A stretch of 64,000 bases of DNA, taken from the NCBI GenBank assembly GCA_030789695.1, contig CM061138.1:15944214-16008213 (forward strand). The letters run 5' to 3'. The stretch is from Scilla litardierei. Its lineage: Eukaryota; Streptophyta; Magnoliopsida; Asparagales; Asparagaceae. Shown here piece after piece: positions 9,035-24,000 of the stretch. The position numbers and the translations under genes were made by a program. Position 1 is the stretch's first letter, and each line of letters starts with the position of its first letter. The notes beneath the pieces are model-generated. The model had not been told where the DNA came from and did not search any database. It saw only the letters and a list, made by a program, of their open reading frames with translations.

Positions 9035-12000
9035 CTGCATAAAAGAAGAGTAAAACAGATACCAGTAACAATAAAAACATGGCTAAATGCAAATTCATCT
9101 AACCAGTTACCAGGAGGAAGTAGGCAAATGAGAACTTTGCCCCGAATATCACAAGCCAAAAGAGCATGTACCTGAAATTGCAAATCATTATCCAGAAATA
9201 TATAGCCACAAATTATGATTTCATGACAAGAAAACTAAAAACAAAAATCAAAAACAACATGAAGTAATCAGATAAACCAAGATAGCCAAACTGAACTGAT
9301 GGGAGAAGCGGAAGTTGACCACCCATCATAAGTCTGCTCACTAAGATCATCATTTTTTCATTTACCAATTCAAAATCTACAAGCATACAAGGCACGTGCA
9401 ATGCACTTCATAAGAAAAAAGAATAAAGGAGTATTTATTATATAATGTCTGGGCAACTATTTTTGTTCAGTTACAAAGCCGCACAGGTGTAGGTAATCTG
9501 GAGGCATATAAATTTAAAAGCTAAAATGGACTTTTCTAAATAGCAAATAGTATATCATCAAGAAATGTGCATATTAATAAAATAGCGCCACATCGAATCA
9601 CAATGTGTTTCTAGAGACACATCCCATTAACAGCATTAAGTTTAAACACGCATGTGCATGCACATACATGCACGCACACACGCATTATGTGAATACAACA
9701 GTTTGGAATAACCATATAATAGGAAAAGGAAAAGTGAAATAAAGCAGATCAAACTAAAGATATTAGTAAAGGGCATATATTTGAGACAATCTTATTTTAA
9801 TAGAAAGTTAAATGAAAACGAATTTGAAGCAGTTCCAGATTAGTGGACGAAATATTAATTGAGGGATACCTAAAAATATGGTAGAAAGAATTGAAACCTA
9901 AACAGAGTGGTAAAAAAATCAAGAATAGCTCAGACATTTATACAATAGTGTTGCTATAGTTCTCAAAAGAAAAGTTGAAATTCCAGCACACACTACTTTT
10001 TAACCTTATTTTTATTTCCCCATATTGAACAATACATAAAGATTATAGAAATAAGTTAAATTCAAACTGTAATATCAATATGATGATTGGCCATATATAA
10101 ACTAAGTACTGAAAACTAGGCTTTGGTTCGGTTTCAAAATCTTTTTGGATTAAAGGGTCCTGTGTGTAAAAAAAATACTAGAAATAACCCGTGCCCAGAT
10201 TGCACGGTAAAGAAAATACCCCCACACAGAGGATGCGGTGAACGCTCAGAACCGAAAAAGAGCGAAAAGAGTGGGTATGTGTGGTGGTATTATCGGGGGT
10301 AAAAGGCGAAAAGCTGGGGGTCCAAAGTGCAAAAGGCACTTATGGGGTCTTATTGGGAAAATGCAAATGGAATTTATGTAAATAGATTAGAGAGTGATGG
10401 GTTTGTGTGGGCACATGATAAAGGGATGGCATGAATGTAATTAAGGCAAAAGGCATATTTTGGTTTCACACCAACACACATCCAACACACACTTCGAAGA
10501 GAGCCCCACATTGCCCATGTGGCATATCCATGGCCAATCCTTTGTCCCAGACAACTTATAACTGGGACAACGGCCATCATTTGTATAATAAATAGTCCAA
10601 ATGTCCATAACCACCAAATAGGTCGACATCTCGAGTTATACACGTATGCAGTGCAAAGAGAATACAAAATAAAAATGTACGATAAGTCCATGTTCTTAAT
10701 GAAAACTAATGGAAAAGTATTCAACCAGTTAACCCAAATATTAATCCAACCTACCATGAAAATTCTATATTTAAGATTAAATTGACACCACAAGCAAACT
10801 TATACTACAAAAAATATATCAGATTATGATAGACTATGAATTATGGCATCCGTATAACAATAGACATCCAAGGATATGACACCAATAGTGACTACTGACA
10901 TTACATTTCCCCTCATTCTCCCTTTATTTTTGAACCTTTCGTAGATTTCAGCAAATTTAGTTTGAAACGTACCCGAACCAGCAATACCAACGATGTTCAA
11001 TCCAAACGTTAGCAAAAAAACTACATGTCAGATCAATACTCAACAACACCAGGAAGATGCAAGCAGAGCATAAATCCTTTTTTATTTAAACTTTTGTATT
11101 TAATTCGCTTTCATACTCACTTCAAACATGTCCTTGTTATTTTTAGTAGTATTGAAGAAATGTTAGAGAAATGTAAAAATATAATATGCCTTTAAAGAGT
11201 AAGCAGAAGAGGAAATTGATTGTTTAGAAGAGTGCAATGACCCGTATTTTTAATAGAATTATTTCTGAGGTTGCTACAAATTTTTCCCAATTTAATTTCT
11301 TTCTTTTCTCATTTTCCTTCATTCATTTCGTTTCTTTTCATTGGCCCAACAAGCTCGCGAAGCCCACATATCCTTACATTTTATTTCTAAATCCTTTAAC
11401 AATGAGAGCCCACAAAAGTCAAAACTAAGGCCACTACATGCTCAAGCCCATTCTCTCTCTCCTTTCTTAATTATGTTTCATCTCCCCCTTAAAACAAGGC
11501 CTGCAAAGATACATGTTCTTCTTTCCTTACTTCTATTTTTTTCCACCTAATTTCATTTAAATGAAGCCCAGCCCACTTCCAGAACACACACCTCAGCCCA
11601 AGACTATAATTCCTTTTAATTGGCCTAAGCTCTCTCCTATTATTTGACCGACACGTTCTCCACTCCATCAAACACCCCAGCCGAACAAAACCTAGCGGAC
11701 CCCATCAGCAGCCGACTCCCCCCTTTGATCGCAAGCACAAAACCCTAACCTATCCTAAAATTCTGCGGCCGAATTCTCTCCTCCGTGGTTTTCGGTTCAA
11801 AATCTCAACGGAAAGATCCCTTCTCCCATCCCCTTACGAGTTTTCCTCTTTCCCTATTTAAGTACAACTATTTCTAGGGTTTCGTATGTGAAATTCTTTC
11901 GTTTCTCTTCAAGAATTCGGACAAATGGATTTTCTTTTTTGCTTGGGAATTCTAAGTTCTTACACGATCTTCGGTGAACAATAGATTTGACCTCTCTAAA

Positions 12001-15000
12001 GTTTTCAATATATTATTTAATTATATTGTATATATGTGTGGTTCTCCGGCGATCTTCGCCATGCCTAAGTTTTGTTCCTTTTGGTTGTTTTTATCATGGT
12101 TTTAGATACTGGCCGAAACCCTTTCGGCCGTTTCGTCTCAGTTTCGGAGCTAACCAAGGCAAAACTGGCCTATACATTTTGGTTCCGGCCAAAACCAAAG
12201 AAGAAAAACGAAGAGAGAAAGAGAGAAAGAGAGAGAGGAAAAGGATGAAGAAAAAATGAAGAAAAACTCATGGTTCCACTGTACATAAAAAAAGAAGAAA
12301 AGAAGAGCAAGAGCAAGAAGAACAGAGAGAGAAACTTACCTCCCGCCTCTCTCGCCCCACGCCGCTCCCGCCTCCCTGAAGATGAGGAAGGGGCAGTGAG
12401 GTGCTGCCCTAAATATAACGTGTGTTGTTAGTCACATATATATTTTTGCTAAACATATTGCATTTATTAACAAATTTGTCATTGTCTTCTACAATTTTGA
12501 AGGAAACTAGTAAATGATGCAATATGTTTAGCAAATTGTGTGTGCGACTAACAGCACCAAGGTATAGACTATGGAGTTGCTATGCGTACAGACCTTTTTG
12601 CTCAATTCACAGTTCTGTGAACTGAGCAAAAAGTTCCATTCGCATAGCACCTTTCATAAGGTAAATTGAAAATGGATATTAATATTTACAAGTTTGCCAT
12701 TATATAAGCAAAATATTTTGCAAAATCTGTATTTCTAATACTTGATGGTATTATATAAATTTGTAAATGCATATTAGTATACAAATTTGATATTATTTGA
12801 TAGTATTAAACATTAATTTTTAAGTATTTGACGATTTAGTATTTGATAGTATTTGATAGTATTTGACAAGTTTTAAGTATTTGAAACTACCGATACAAAC
12901 AAAACGAAATTTACATCCGAAATCACCAAAATGGGCGATACAGATACCTAAAACTAAATTTTCGAAGGAACAAAACCGAGACCGAAACTGTGACCTAAAA
13001 CCTTGATTTTTATGTTTGGGGCGTGATATATGTAGAGTTCGAATCGAGGCGTTTTCCCCAAGGATTGATAACTCCAGTAATCCAAGACACGTCGACGACC
13101 CTCGCCGTCGTCTTGGTTATTTTTGTACTTGGTTTCCTTTTCCTTTTCCTTTCAGCCCCACCGGCCGTCGTAGAGAGATTTATCGCCGGCACCTTGGCGG
13201 TGTTCTCTGTTGTTTCTTTTGCTTTCGATGGGTTTTTTCTTGCGGCTTTGTGGGTTCCCTGGGCTGTCGTTGTTGGGTTTTTCCCTCGACAGTCCTTGCG
13301 GGCTTCTCCATGGGCTCTTGCTGTTGGATTTTCCGTTGCGGATGTTCAGTGGCTTCCCTCGACTGTCCAAGTGGCTTTCTTGCGACTGTTCCTATGGTTA
13401 TTTTTTAGGCATATCCTGTTGGGTTCCTTGTGGTTGCTTCCTGTTAGGTTCTCTTTTGGTTGTTTTTCCTATTGGGATCTTTTTGCGGTTGTTTCTGTGG
13501 ATTTTTACCTATTAATTAACTCATGTAGTTCAGACTGCACTCTACAGTGCTTGGATTTTACGATTGGGATGTTTTTGTTGTTGGGTTTTTGAGATTTTTT
13601 GCTGATGTGTTGGGTTTTTCGTTTTGGGCCTTTTGAGTCTGTTTTTACTATGCAGTTTCTGAAAATTTTAAAAAAATATTAATTTTCTTTTATGGTTATA
13701 TACCGAACGTGCCGAATCCTCCCACTGAGCTATAGGTCATAAGGTTGAGTTGGGTTGCTGTCGCCGAATCTAATCCTTAAAAGTGTCAAACCCTAATTTC
13801 TTTTATTTAAAACTTTTCCTTGATTGTTTTCTACAAATGTTGAGTTCTGATACGAATGTCTGCGATAGTTGATTAAATAGTTGCTGCTATGATATATGCA
13901 ACTAAATATTATAATTGACTTGTACACTGTACTATCCATTAGATTACATAAATCAAATGATATACTACATAAACTGGATATTGGACACTTGTACTTGACA
14001 TGCTACATTGGATATACAAACTTCTGTATAGCGCTTGATTATATAATTTAGAGACTATGGACATGACACCCAACACAACTTAGAACTAGAACTACTACAC
14101 ACCTGACACGACACGGATTTTTGGGATAACTTATAATGGAGCGAGTGCAAGAGCGATTGAAGCTATGCTTTCGGCCCGTATCTGGGAGGATTTCCGTCAA
14201 TAGATCCTAAGTTCTTGCTACAGTTGACCTTTTACTCAGCCCGTGATCGCACCCCACGGTCCAAAGTAGACTTGACGTTGCACATCGTGCTCTCCCATTA
14301 TAAGTCAACACAAATTGAATAGTTACTTTTCATTTAGTTACTAGACCATTACTGCTATTAGACTGTGTCAGGTTAGTACTTTTGTTTACCGTTTTTCCAT
14401 TACATGCCATTAAATTCATGTATGATATTAATTAATTGTTCAGTGAAGGTTTAATCTACTGTCTAACCCAATCCTATATCTCTCAGATGTTTCACATGCC
14501 TTCTATTGAGTTTAAGAGTTTTTTCCTTCCCTTGAGCTATCATGGGTCCTTCCATTGACGTATGTTTTTGATATATTTCTATTTCGTCTATTCTATTTTT
14601 ACTGGTAACCAGCAGGACTTGCAGTTTTTTGAAAAAGTAATAACCCCAGAAACCGAGGCGCTACAAAGAGGTTGATGGGTTAGAATACTAATGCGTCTAG
14701 TTAGATTTATTAACCTTTAAACATAAGAAACATTAGCAAAATTTCGGTAGATGGATGGATATAAAGATTATAACTGAAATCCGAAAAACACTACAAGATT
14801 CATTTCTTTATAATGTTGAACTAGTCATGACACGTGACCAAACGTCACATGTCATTCAAAATATTCCCCTGAAAAATTTCAAAACATTAAAAATCTCTCC
14901 CATAAACAATTTGCAGCCTCCTCAAAATCCCACAATAAAATTTATAACCACTTTCAAAATATTTCCTCCCAACAAAAAGTTTTAACCACATTCAAACTAA

Positions 15001-18000
15001 AATTTAGTTCCCCCAGAGAATTTGATCCCCCAAAATTTTCTTTCTCCCAAAGCTTAGTTTTCTAGAGATTTAGTTCTTCCCAAAATTTTAGATTAAAATT
15101 TAGTCCCCCAGAGAATTGAGTTCCCACCCAAAAAATTTAATTCCCTCCAGAATTTAGTTTCCTCTTGATTTACTTTCCCCAAAATTTTAGGAGTTTTAGG
15201 GTTTTCCCCCTAAAATTTTCACAATCTATTATCATACACATTGATTCCTCAAGATTCAATCCCAACAGTTTTTCTACCCACCCTTTTGTGCTAGGGTGCA
15301 ACCCAATTCAAAACACCCCTCATTGTATAATAGACATATGGTGTGAAGAAAAGGTGAGAGATAATTTGTCTTTAAGGGTGATTATAATTGAAAAATATAG
15401 TCTACAACAATGAGGAAGTCAAACTTCAAGCCCACGAGAAGCGGAAAAAGCGCATTAGCACCTAAATTTAACTACATGTCACTTCCACTTACGACTAAGG
15501 TAGATCTATATAACTCTATAAACGGAATACATAATTAGATGTTTTAAGTTTATGTGCTATGGAGTCAAACTCATAATTCAAAATTAAAAGATTTGGATAA
15601 ACACTACAACATAAAAGAAGGCATATAAACTTCAATTTAAATTTTTGGCCAAAACGACGGAAACAAGGTCCACAATATTTATCTAAACAAAAACTTGGAG
15701 GACAAAAGACACCTAAAGTCTTCAAATACACAGCAGCATCATACAACCAACATTAGCAGATCAGAGGGACACGAAAATTAGATGAATCTCCATTGTCAAA
15801 GCTAAGAGATCAGCAACATCCAGACACATACAAAATAACATATAAATTTATATATATAACAAGATATTCAAAAATAAAAAATTCATTTGACAAGAGAGTT
15901 ATATGTGCAAGTTACAGAGCAATTGATGATTTACTTAATATAGTCTCTGGTCCTCTCATACATCCCACGCCCAACGTAGTAATGTTCCTTCACAGAAGAA
16001 AGAAGACAAATAGTATCATGGGGATTGACGTACCTTGTATTTATGATCTTTGGATGGAAATTAAAGCTTAAGGGTACAAAAGTTAGGGAAAATACCTGAT
16101 GCATCCACTTAATGAGCCGTATAATAGACCACCGATCACAGGGTTCTGTCAGCCGGTGACAGAAAGGAATTCTTATGAGCGCACTTATAAAAAGTTGAAT
16201 GACAGCATAGATGCCAATTACAAATGCGTATATCTTGAAAATAGCAGAATCGGTCCCATCCTGCATTGATTTACTGTGATCAAGGGCTTAATGTGTTAGT
16301 ACCACAATGCGAACTATGCCTACGACATGAATAGTCATCCTTTAAAGATTACTATAAATCAGAATGAATTTCTTAAACTCACACATAAAGGTAGCATATG
16401 ACAAGTGATGCCAAAGCAAACCAAATGAAACGGCAAAAAATTCGAGTAACAGCCGAACGACGAGATGTAGAATAAGCACCATACATCATTATAATGTCCA
16501 GGACACCTAAATGATATGTTAAGGAAATTGATAAGAACATGGGCAACTATCAGACTTTTGCAGAAAATGTCAAATACAATGAAATCTATTTAATAGATTC
16601 CAGAAATGAATAAAATAAAAAGTTTACAATCAAGATATGAGCTTATAGCTTATAATGGAACTTACTTTCAATAAATTTCATAACAACATATGTAGGTCCA
16701 AGACTGAGAACCTCTTTTAAGGTCTTCATATTTGCATGTCCGTCATTAAAGGCTATGATAGTTAATCCCTATAGGTAAAAGTATTAGAAAAGAAGTTAGT
16801 CAACCAGAAAATGCATCAGAACAGACCACCAGGAAGAAACAATTGCAATGATCTCTGAAAATGAATCATATGCTTCAAAAGAAGAAATATTAAGTGATTA
16901 AATGAATAATACAAAAAATTGTCACCAATATGTTTAGCAAAAAGACGGGGAAGTTACACAAGAACATTAATGTTTACAACTGCGACGTGCATCAAGAAAC
17001 CATATTCTATAGCGAACCCCATTGTAACAAGGCTTTGGCTGCTTGAAACAGATTCTACCATGTTAAAAGAAACGACACAGTAATTTAAACAAAATATTTC
17101 AAAAAAAACACCCAAGATCCAAGATAACATCAAAAGAAAGATAAAGGCGTTTTTATAAAAGACTAAAAGTATAACATTATACATAATTGCGTGAATAACT
17201 AAAACACTAAAGGAATGATGCCAAAGTAAATAACAAGTAGCCCAATAAACCTTACATTAATGTGTCTTCAAAGTATGATATCAAATCTGGCAGAATTTCT
17301 AAGACAATTTCAACGTAGGAGAAACAAAACTTTTGCAAGAGTGTGGAGGTTGGAAATGGAACAATGGTGATATTTCCTCAATTACCAGCTAGTATTGGAC
17401 CCATGTTGCACCAACCTTTTCACAGCAGTAAGTCCAGAATTCACACCAAATTCAAGAGAAATTTTGTGACATGATCAACACAGAATTATTTGTGTAGTTA
17501 AAATTCGTGACAGTGGTTGTGTCAGGTAAGTTGAATAAAGGAACATCGCCTAGAATGTAAGTTCATATAATCCACATTTATTTTTAAAATAATCAAGTGT
17601 GTATGACAAATTACTTTATTTTACTGCTTGTTATAATTTGTATGACCCAGATCACTTGAAAAAGAAACTAAACTTGAGTTTCACATCAACTGCGGATGTG
17701 GCTGTTCACAAGTACATTTAAATTTTGGTTCAGCTTAAACTTGTATACTGCTATGCTGATCCAAGTTCAATTCAACCCCATGGAGCAGACGCACCAGAAA
17801 ACAGTATAAACTATGTGTGTTTAAATGTGTGCATAGAAATTAATATTGTATGACAAAAGGAAAATAATTTTTAAAAGGAAAAGGACAAACTCAGACCTGA
17901 AACATCATAAAAAGAAAAATCCATAGACGGTGAAAGCTATGGTAAAGATGAAGGAAGGTTCGATGCTCCACGAAGGATGTCTTTCCACAACGTTTACGTC

Positions 18001-21000
18001 CTCCAACAGAAGGTAAGACCTGAAAAGCAATAAGAGCATTCAATCAAACCACCTAAAGATCTAAAAAGAAGCGATAAATTAGAATATAAACACACCACCA
18101 TTAGTACAATTTGGGGGGTCAATGGTGTGTAGGTGAAGATTTTAAGATGATATTATAGCAACCAAAGTTCAAATCCCACCACACATCAAAAAGAAAATTT
18201 TAAAAAATAAAAACAAAAAAAGTGTTGTGCAAAAGCCAAGATCTCAACACATAAAGGGAGTGCTCAACCTGAGAGGACATGTAAAAATATAGAAATAACT
18301 CTCAGCCCTCGTTAAAACCTGAGGTTTTGGAGTAGTGGAAGATAATCATTCAATCATGTCCTAGTGTTCCTATTTTAACATTACAAAACATTTTTAGACA
18401 ATCATAATTTGAAGGGGAAAAAGATATCGCAAATAAACATATACATTAAGATTATCAAACAGTGAGAGCGCTTATGTCGGCCATTATTCAACAAGAAAAA
18501 TATGCTTAGAGAGTAATGCTTGTCGGAAGAACTAACAATAATTGAATGCAGCAAAAACACAAGATGATCAGAAGTCAAAAAAGGCTAAATGGATTTACAT
18601 TCGATTTTATTTTAACTTTTTTTAACTCTCATACAGAGAAAGAACATTGGAAAGAGAAAATTCTATAAGAGGAACGAATGAAACCCCAGAATCCAGGAGA
18701 TGAAATACGACAGGCATGATTCTGGAGAAACATTAATAGCAGAAGAGGACACATAGAAGGCATTTTTCTGAAAAAGAATCAAGAATAAATATGCAATCTA
18801 GGTATTATAGATTTCAAGAATCTCATGCTTGCTTCCACCAACAAATGCCTGACACTTGTCAACACATGTTAGAAACACAAAAGCGACATCAAATCAAAAT
18901 CTAAGCTGGTCAGGTCATGTCAGCTTTTTAAAAAGTTTAAAGACTCGATATCATGGATAAGCCGGAGTGTGTTGGCTTAACTGGACAGAATAATGGATCT
19001 TTGATATATGTTGGACCCCATTTTAAACAGCACATCCTAAACAAAACATGTAAGTGACTGGCATTCTAATATTATTCTTCAGTTGAAGCAGATACAGATG
19101 GAAATTGTTTTAAAATAGCCAGATTTATAGTATGTTTATAATTAAGGAAATCAAGAACCACATAACAGGTGTTGATCGGCCAATCACAGAGTAAAAATGG
19201 AATTTCAGCACCATACGAGAAATTTAATCAAGAACTTTTAACTGTGGGTGAATTTTATGTTTTGTTGGGTTTGTAAAAAAATTCTAGGCTGCAAAACTAC
19301 TTATCTCTCTAATTCCAGCCATCGATATTGAACAACCTTAATGCATAGATTAAAAATGTAAAACAATCTAAATTAGGCCCTCCAAATTGTTTAGATCCAA
19401 ATCAATGAAGTGTAATTCATAGTGGATTCCCAATTTTTTAGATTCTCATATGTGGGATTTGGCTTTGAATCCTCAGAAAGCAGCCTAGATCGTACCATCC
19501 CCCCTACAGCAAAAGTTTCCAATGAATGGTTTTGCAGAATAAGGTTAGTGAGAACCACATTCTCAGCCTTCCAATGATGATTCACAACATTCATCTTGTT
19601 TCGACACAACCAATTTAGTCTAGTAATGGGAGATCAAGTGACCTCAAAACTTCTTCCCCCTCCTTCAATTGTTTGCAAACAACAATATTCTAGCCATTAC
19701 AACAAAGATACAAATTGATACATTGGTATAATCAATCTTTCAAATATCTGCATTTGTTGCATTCACATTTTACCATACATATATCCAGAAGTTTAAAGAT
19801 TCCGAGAACTTTAATTCGGAGTTATCATAGTGCAGGTATCAGCAGCTGAAAAAATTTAAAAAGTATTAACAAATTATGATGAATACGTTGGAAATCGTTG
19901 GCTTTTCTGTCCAATTGGATAAAGATTTGATTAAGTCCCCATCAAAGCTGATCCAATAGTTTATGCAACATAAAACATGAACTATTAATCTTGTAAACAA
20001 TAAAGAATGTTGAAATTCTGGAATAAATTTTAAATCTGTTTCTTACTAAGTACTGAACATTCCAACTAACTTCCACTAATATCAAAAGACTTAAGGTCAA
20101 TAATAGATTTAAGACAATCGGCAGGAGTGTAACAAACGAAATTAACCAAATCTATTGCTCTGATCTATTAACAATTCATTTCAATAGATTAGAACCCTAT
20201 TGTAGATATAGAAAAGAAAGAATTCATCTTTGACCAATGAGGTTGACGCCTATAAAAATTTGATTAATAAGTTATGAATTTTTTGAACAGTAATAAGAAA
20301 TAAGCTAGAGTTTAATCACAACATTTTTGTTTATTGGTTCCTTTCTTCAATATTTTTCGCAATAAAGCATCAATGAATCACCATTTAATACTTCAAACCC
20401 CAAATATCCTTTGTAATAGTTGGGTATTAACCATTATTGGTCATTTTTTAATGAAACAAACATGCTTCAAATCTGCAATACAATTCATACATATCCAAAG
20501 CAGCATATACTTCAAACTTTCAGAAAATTGTTTTCAAGCCTCTTGGTCTCTAATGACTAAACTAATTCAGATGTGCAAATCAAGATGAACAAAGGGAATC
20601 GTCCATTGGATGGCCCATCATTGCATTCCTGCATACCTTATCAAGAGAACTAATTCACACGGGAATCCCTTTCCAAACCCCCAACACATACATACCATCA
20701 ATAAATTCCCACATCCCTTATCAAGATAACTAATTCACACGGGAATCCTCCCTACACACGCACACAAATATACGTGTTTACATAGATATGTATATGCATA
20801 CATTCATACGTACATCCATATATACACATAGATATATACAAACATATACATACACACACACAAATATATGCCTCTATTTCCAGTGTTTTCGACGAGCATC
20901 AATGGTTCCCGTTCCAGTAGTTTTGCTTTTAGTTCCAGTGTCATTTTATACCTCTATTTATACTAATATATTTGCATGTGTATACAGTTATCATGTTGAG

Positions 21001-24000
21001 GGTTTAATTGCAAGATATAACTCAAATAGATCCAATGGTAATTTATCCACAATTTATCATTTTATACCTCTATTTATACTAATATATTTATCCACAATAT
21101 ATTTGAGTTATACAAAGATATAACTATAATGGATCCAATGGTAATTTATATACAGTTATCATGCTCAGGCATCTGCCATTGCCCCCCAATGGTAATTTAT
21201 CAACAATCTACCGCAATCACGTCAGGTTGGTCAAATAAGGCATTGTTTTAAAAAGCCCCGCCATGGGGGGCAATGGCAGATGCCTGGGCATGCCTCCCTA
21301 TTGGCCACCTGCTCAAGGCGTATGCCATGTTCTAGGCGGGCCAATAGCACAAGATGTACAGGGTAGACAATGGGCTACTAAGTTGCTTGCATATGCAGCC
21401 TAGATGGCCACCAGGCTGTCTAGGCAACGATTACTTTTAACATGTTAATATTAACAAACTTGAATATCTAGGTATTAAATGTGATTTTGTTTTTATACTT
21501 TTATTAGTCTTCATATAATTTTTTGAATTTAAATATATTTTTCCTTAAAATTTGAAAGGTCGTTAACTTTGGATTCAGGAAAACCCCTAGGATGCGTTTA
21601 AGAATTTATTATTTAACTTGTATATATTTAGAAACTTTAATATTAAAAAATAACTATGATATTGATATTTGCTACATATTTTTATTTTTTTTGAATAAAT
21701 ATTTAAAATTTTAACATATTTTTGAAAATCGTATAAACTTAGTTTTGGATGAAACCCCCCTAAGCCTTGTCCCTAGACCCTGACCTGGCACCTCGCCTCT
21801 CTTTTTAAAGATTGAAAACAAGCAGGACACTTTTAAGTTTTAATCCACAAACCCATCTATACATAACCTAACTAAACTGGACCTCTCCCTTGTTGTGATC
21901 AAAGCTATATGCAACGAGAGGCTTCAGTAAGAGAAATGAGGTAGAAAAGGAAGTCATGACGAAAGGCATCTTGATCCGACTTCCAAGTACATGTTGCTTC
22001 CCTTCATCTCTTTCTACCTTCGTGTTTCTTCTCTTTCTACTTCTTTGAATTTCTTAGACTTAGGGTTTACAGTCTTTCGTGTTTCTTTATGTTTTTGACA
22101 ATTTTCAAAGAAATTTTTTAGATGAATTTTGTTTAAAAAAATTATCAAAATGGTCATGCCCTGATGTACTCAACCATGTGTGTGTGTAAAGGTAAGAGTT
22201 GCACGGTAAATCTTACTGCCAACACAACCGAGGCAACTAAAAGGAGGAGACATAATGGGCTAACCTAACATTCCGAGGTAGGAGATGGGGCAAGTAAGAA
22301 AGGTGTGAAAAAACAGTGCTCTAAATACCGGATATCGGTCACGTATCAACTTGAAAAATATGATACTGGATAACGGAAATCGGAGATATATCGGGAATAT
22401 TGACTAAATATCATGCATCATATCGGATGCTAAAAATAGATATCATATCCATGTATGTCATATATGTATCTAAGTAGATATAAACTATATAAACTCATAA
22501 AAATATGTTTAAGGCATACTTAACTTAATATGTTGCATTAAACTTGAATCTATACAACATATTGAAAAACATGTCATACTTCTTCAAGTACTCACAAATC
22601 AATTGAGTACCATACATATCTGATCTTTTATTTTTATTTATGTTTTATCCTCCTTTCTCTGTTCTTGTAAATAAATCAGGTAAAATTTCTAAACAAGAGC
22701 ATAGTCGTAGCAGCAGCAGTAGCAGCAGTAGCCAATGCCAAGGCATATTTTTGTAATTATTTTGCATTCGATTCTCTATAAACAAAAAGAGTCAATAATC
22801 CGATATTGCTATTATTATTATTAATTTTACTATTATTTTTATTATTAAACTAAACTAAAGAAGAAGAAATTCCTAATGAAAATCAAAAATCATTTTTTAG
22901 GGAAATAAAATATTTTATGCCAATTACATCATAATTGGATCGATAATTAGATCGATAGATCAAATGAAAATAAATTAAACGTATACCAAATTATAATATT
23001 GAAAAGAATAAAAAACATAGGAAATTTTCAAGGAGTTCTTCGATGTAGTTCTTACCAAGGACTCGATGTTAGTATCATAGACCTAACAGATGAGGGCGAC
23101 ATTTCGTTTTTGATTATCGCCATCTCACTTACTTAATCCAAGACCTAGATGAGAAAGAAAGAGAGGCTGAGAGTGTGACAATATGATATCGAGAGGAGAA
23201 AAAGTAAAATCAAACCGTCCCAACTGAGATCGTATAAGAAGACTAGTGAAGAATCAAAGAAAGATAAACTAGTGTTGGAGCCGAAAAAATTTTGATGAAA
23301 TTTGGATTGCCTATTGAGTCAACCCTCCTCTCCCTTTTATAAGTATTATTAGTTGCATTGCATCGGATCCAATGTTTAGGGTTTATTATTTGGGTTTCAG
23401 AGTTTTTATATTTTGGGTGTTAAATTTTCGTTTAAAATAAACAAAATTTTGATCTTATATATATATATATATAGAATAATGGCTATCATACGCCATGTGA
23501 GATAGGCTCTGGGCTTGTACTTGGTTGTACTTGGTTGCTTTATGTGAGAGGGCGTATGAGAGCCTATCTCATATGACGTATGATACCCATTAATCCCATA
23601 TATATATATATACAAAGCAAATCATGATGTCATCAAGCTTAGGAGGAAACCCCTCATAAGCAGTCATCAAAACTCCACTCCATTTTTTCATAATCGGCAC
23701 CGCTCATTTTGATCTTCACATTTAAAAATATAAACAACCAAATTTCAAATGAAGCCAAGCGGTTTTGCTCGTTCATCCACTCATCACAATTTTATCAGTT
23801 TTGTAGTAATATAACTTTTTGCAATGGCTTGATGAACTAACAAATCATTTTAGGTTCACTGGATCTTTTATCGGTTTTGTAGTAATATAAATTTTTGCAA
23901 TGGCTTGATGAACTAACAAATCATTTTAGGTTCACTGGATCTTTTGTGTATTACGGTTTTAAAATATGAAAATCAAATGAAATGCACCAATCACCCAAAT

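Larger units (their letters stand above)
12091..13005. mobile_element. Nested segment in the solo LTR with degenerate inverted ends
   Basis: The left end reads GGTTTTAGATACTGGCCGAAAC and the right end is the reverse complement of a similar word (AAGGTTTTAGGTCACAGTTTCGG). This segment is absent from the LTR copy at 1-1952. Its flanks resemble each other (GTTTTTAT and GATTTTTAT) but not exactly. It contains a GA-rich tract (12195-12330) and two foldback elements. A hAT-like non-autonomous element is the best guess. Confidence 0.4.
11233..14665 (+). mobile_element. Solo LTR of family R with 5-bp target duplication
   Basis: Begins TGCAATGACCCG, ends GAGGCGCTACA, and is flanked on both sides by AAGAG (11228-11232 and 14666-14670). 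This proves a single LTR left after LTR-LTR recombination. Its blocks match those of the LTR at 1-1952. The length of 3433 bp includes nested material around 12091-13005 that copy 1 lacks. It lies in the exon H to I intron of the callose synthase gene, in opposite orientation to that gene. The frames at 13016-13592 are G/T-rich repeats, not genes. Confidence 0.88.
9172..15934 (-). other. 6.8-kb callose synthase intron with transposon insertions
   Basis: Runs from the exon H donor to the exon I acceptor. It contains a Helitron 3' end (10178-10207) and the solo LTR (11233-14665). The remaining parts (9172-10177, 10208-11232, 14671-15934) are AT-rich with no exons that I recognise. Short open frames such as 10374-10793 (minus) look random. 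Confidence 0.7.

Noticed and set aside
10374..10793. 139-codon minus-strand frame
   Set aside because: No conserved motif and inside an intron on the gene strand; likely chance.
13016..13592. 189-codon hydrophobic frame
   Set aside because: Lies in the G/T-rich tract of the solo LTR; no family motif.
14755..15413. Small plus-strand frames of 76-82 codons
   Set aside because: AT-rich intron sequence with degenerate repeats; no family motif.
16260..16260. Acceptor ATGCAG at 16262-16261 as the start of callose synthase exon G
   Set aside because: It would leave the exon out of phase with the preceding GT-GTGAG donor. The CACAG site 13 bp upstream restores phase and the family residues VKS.
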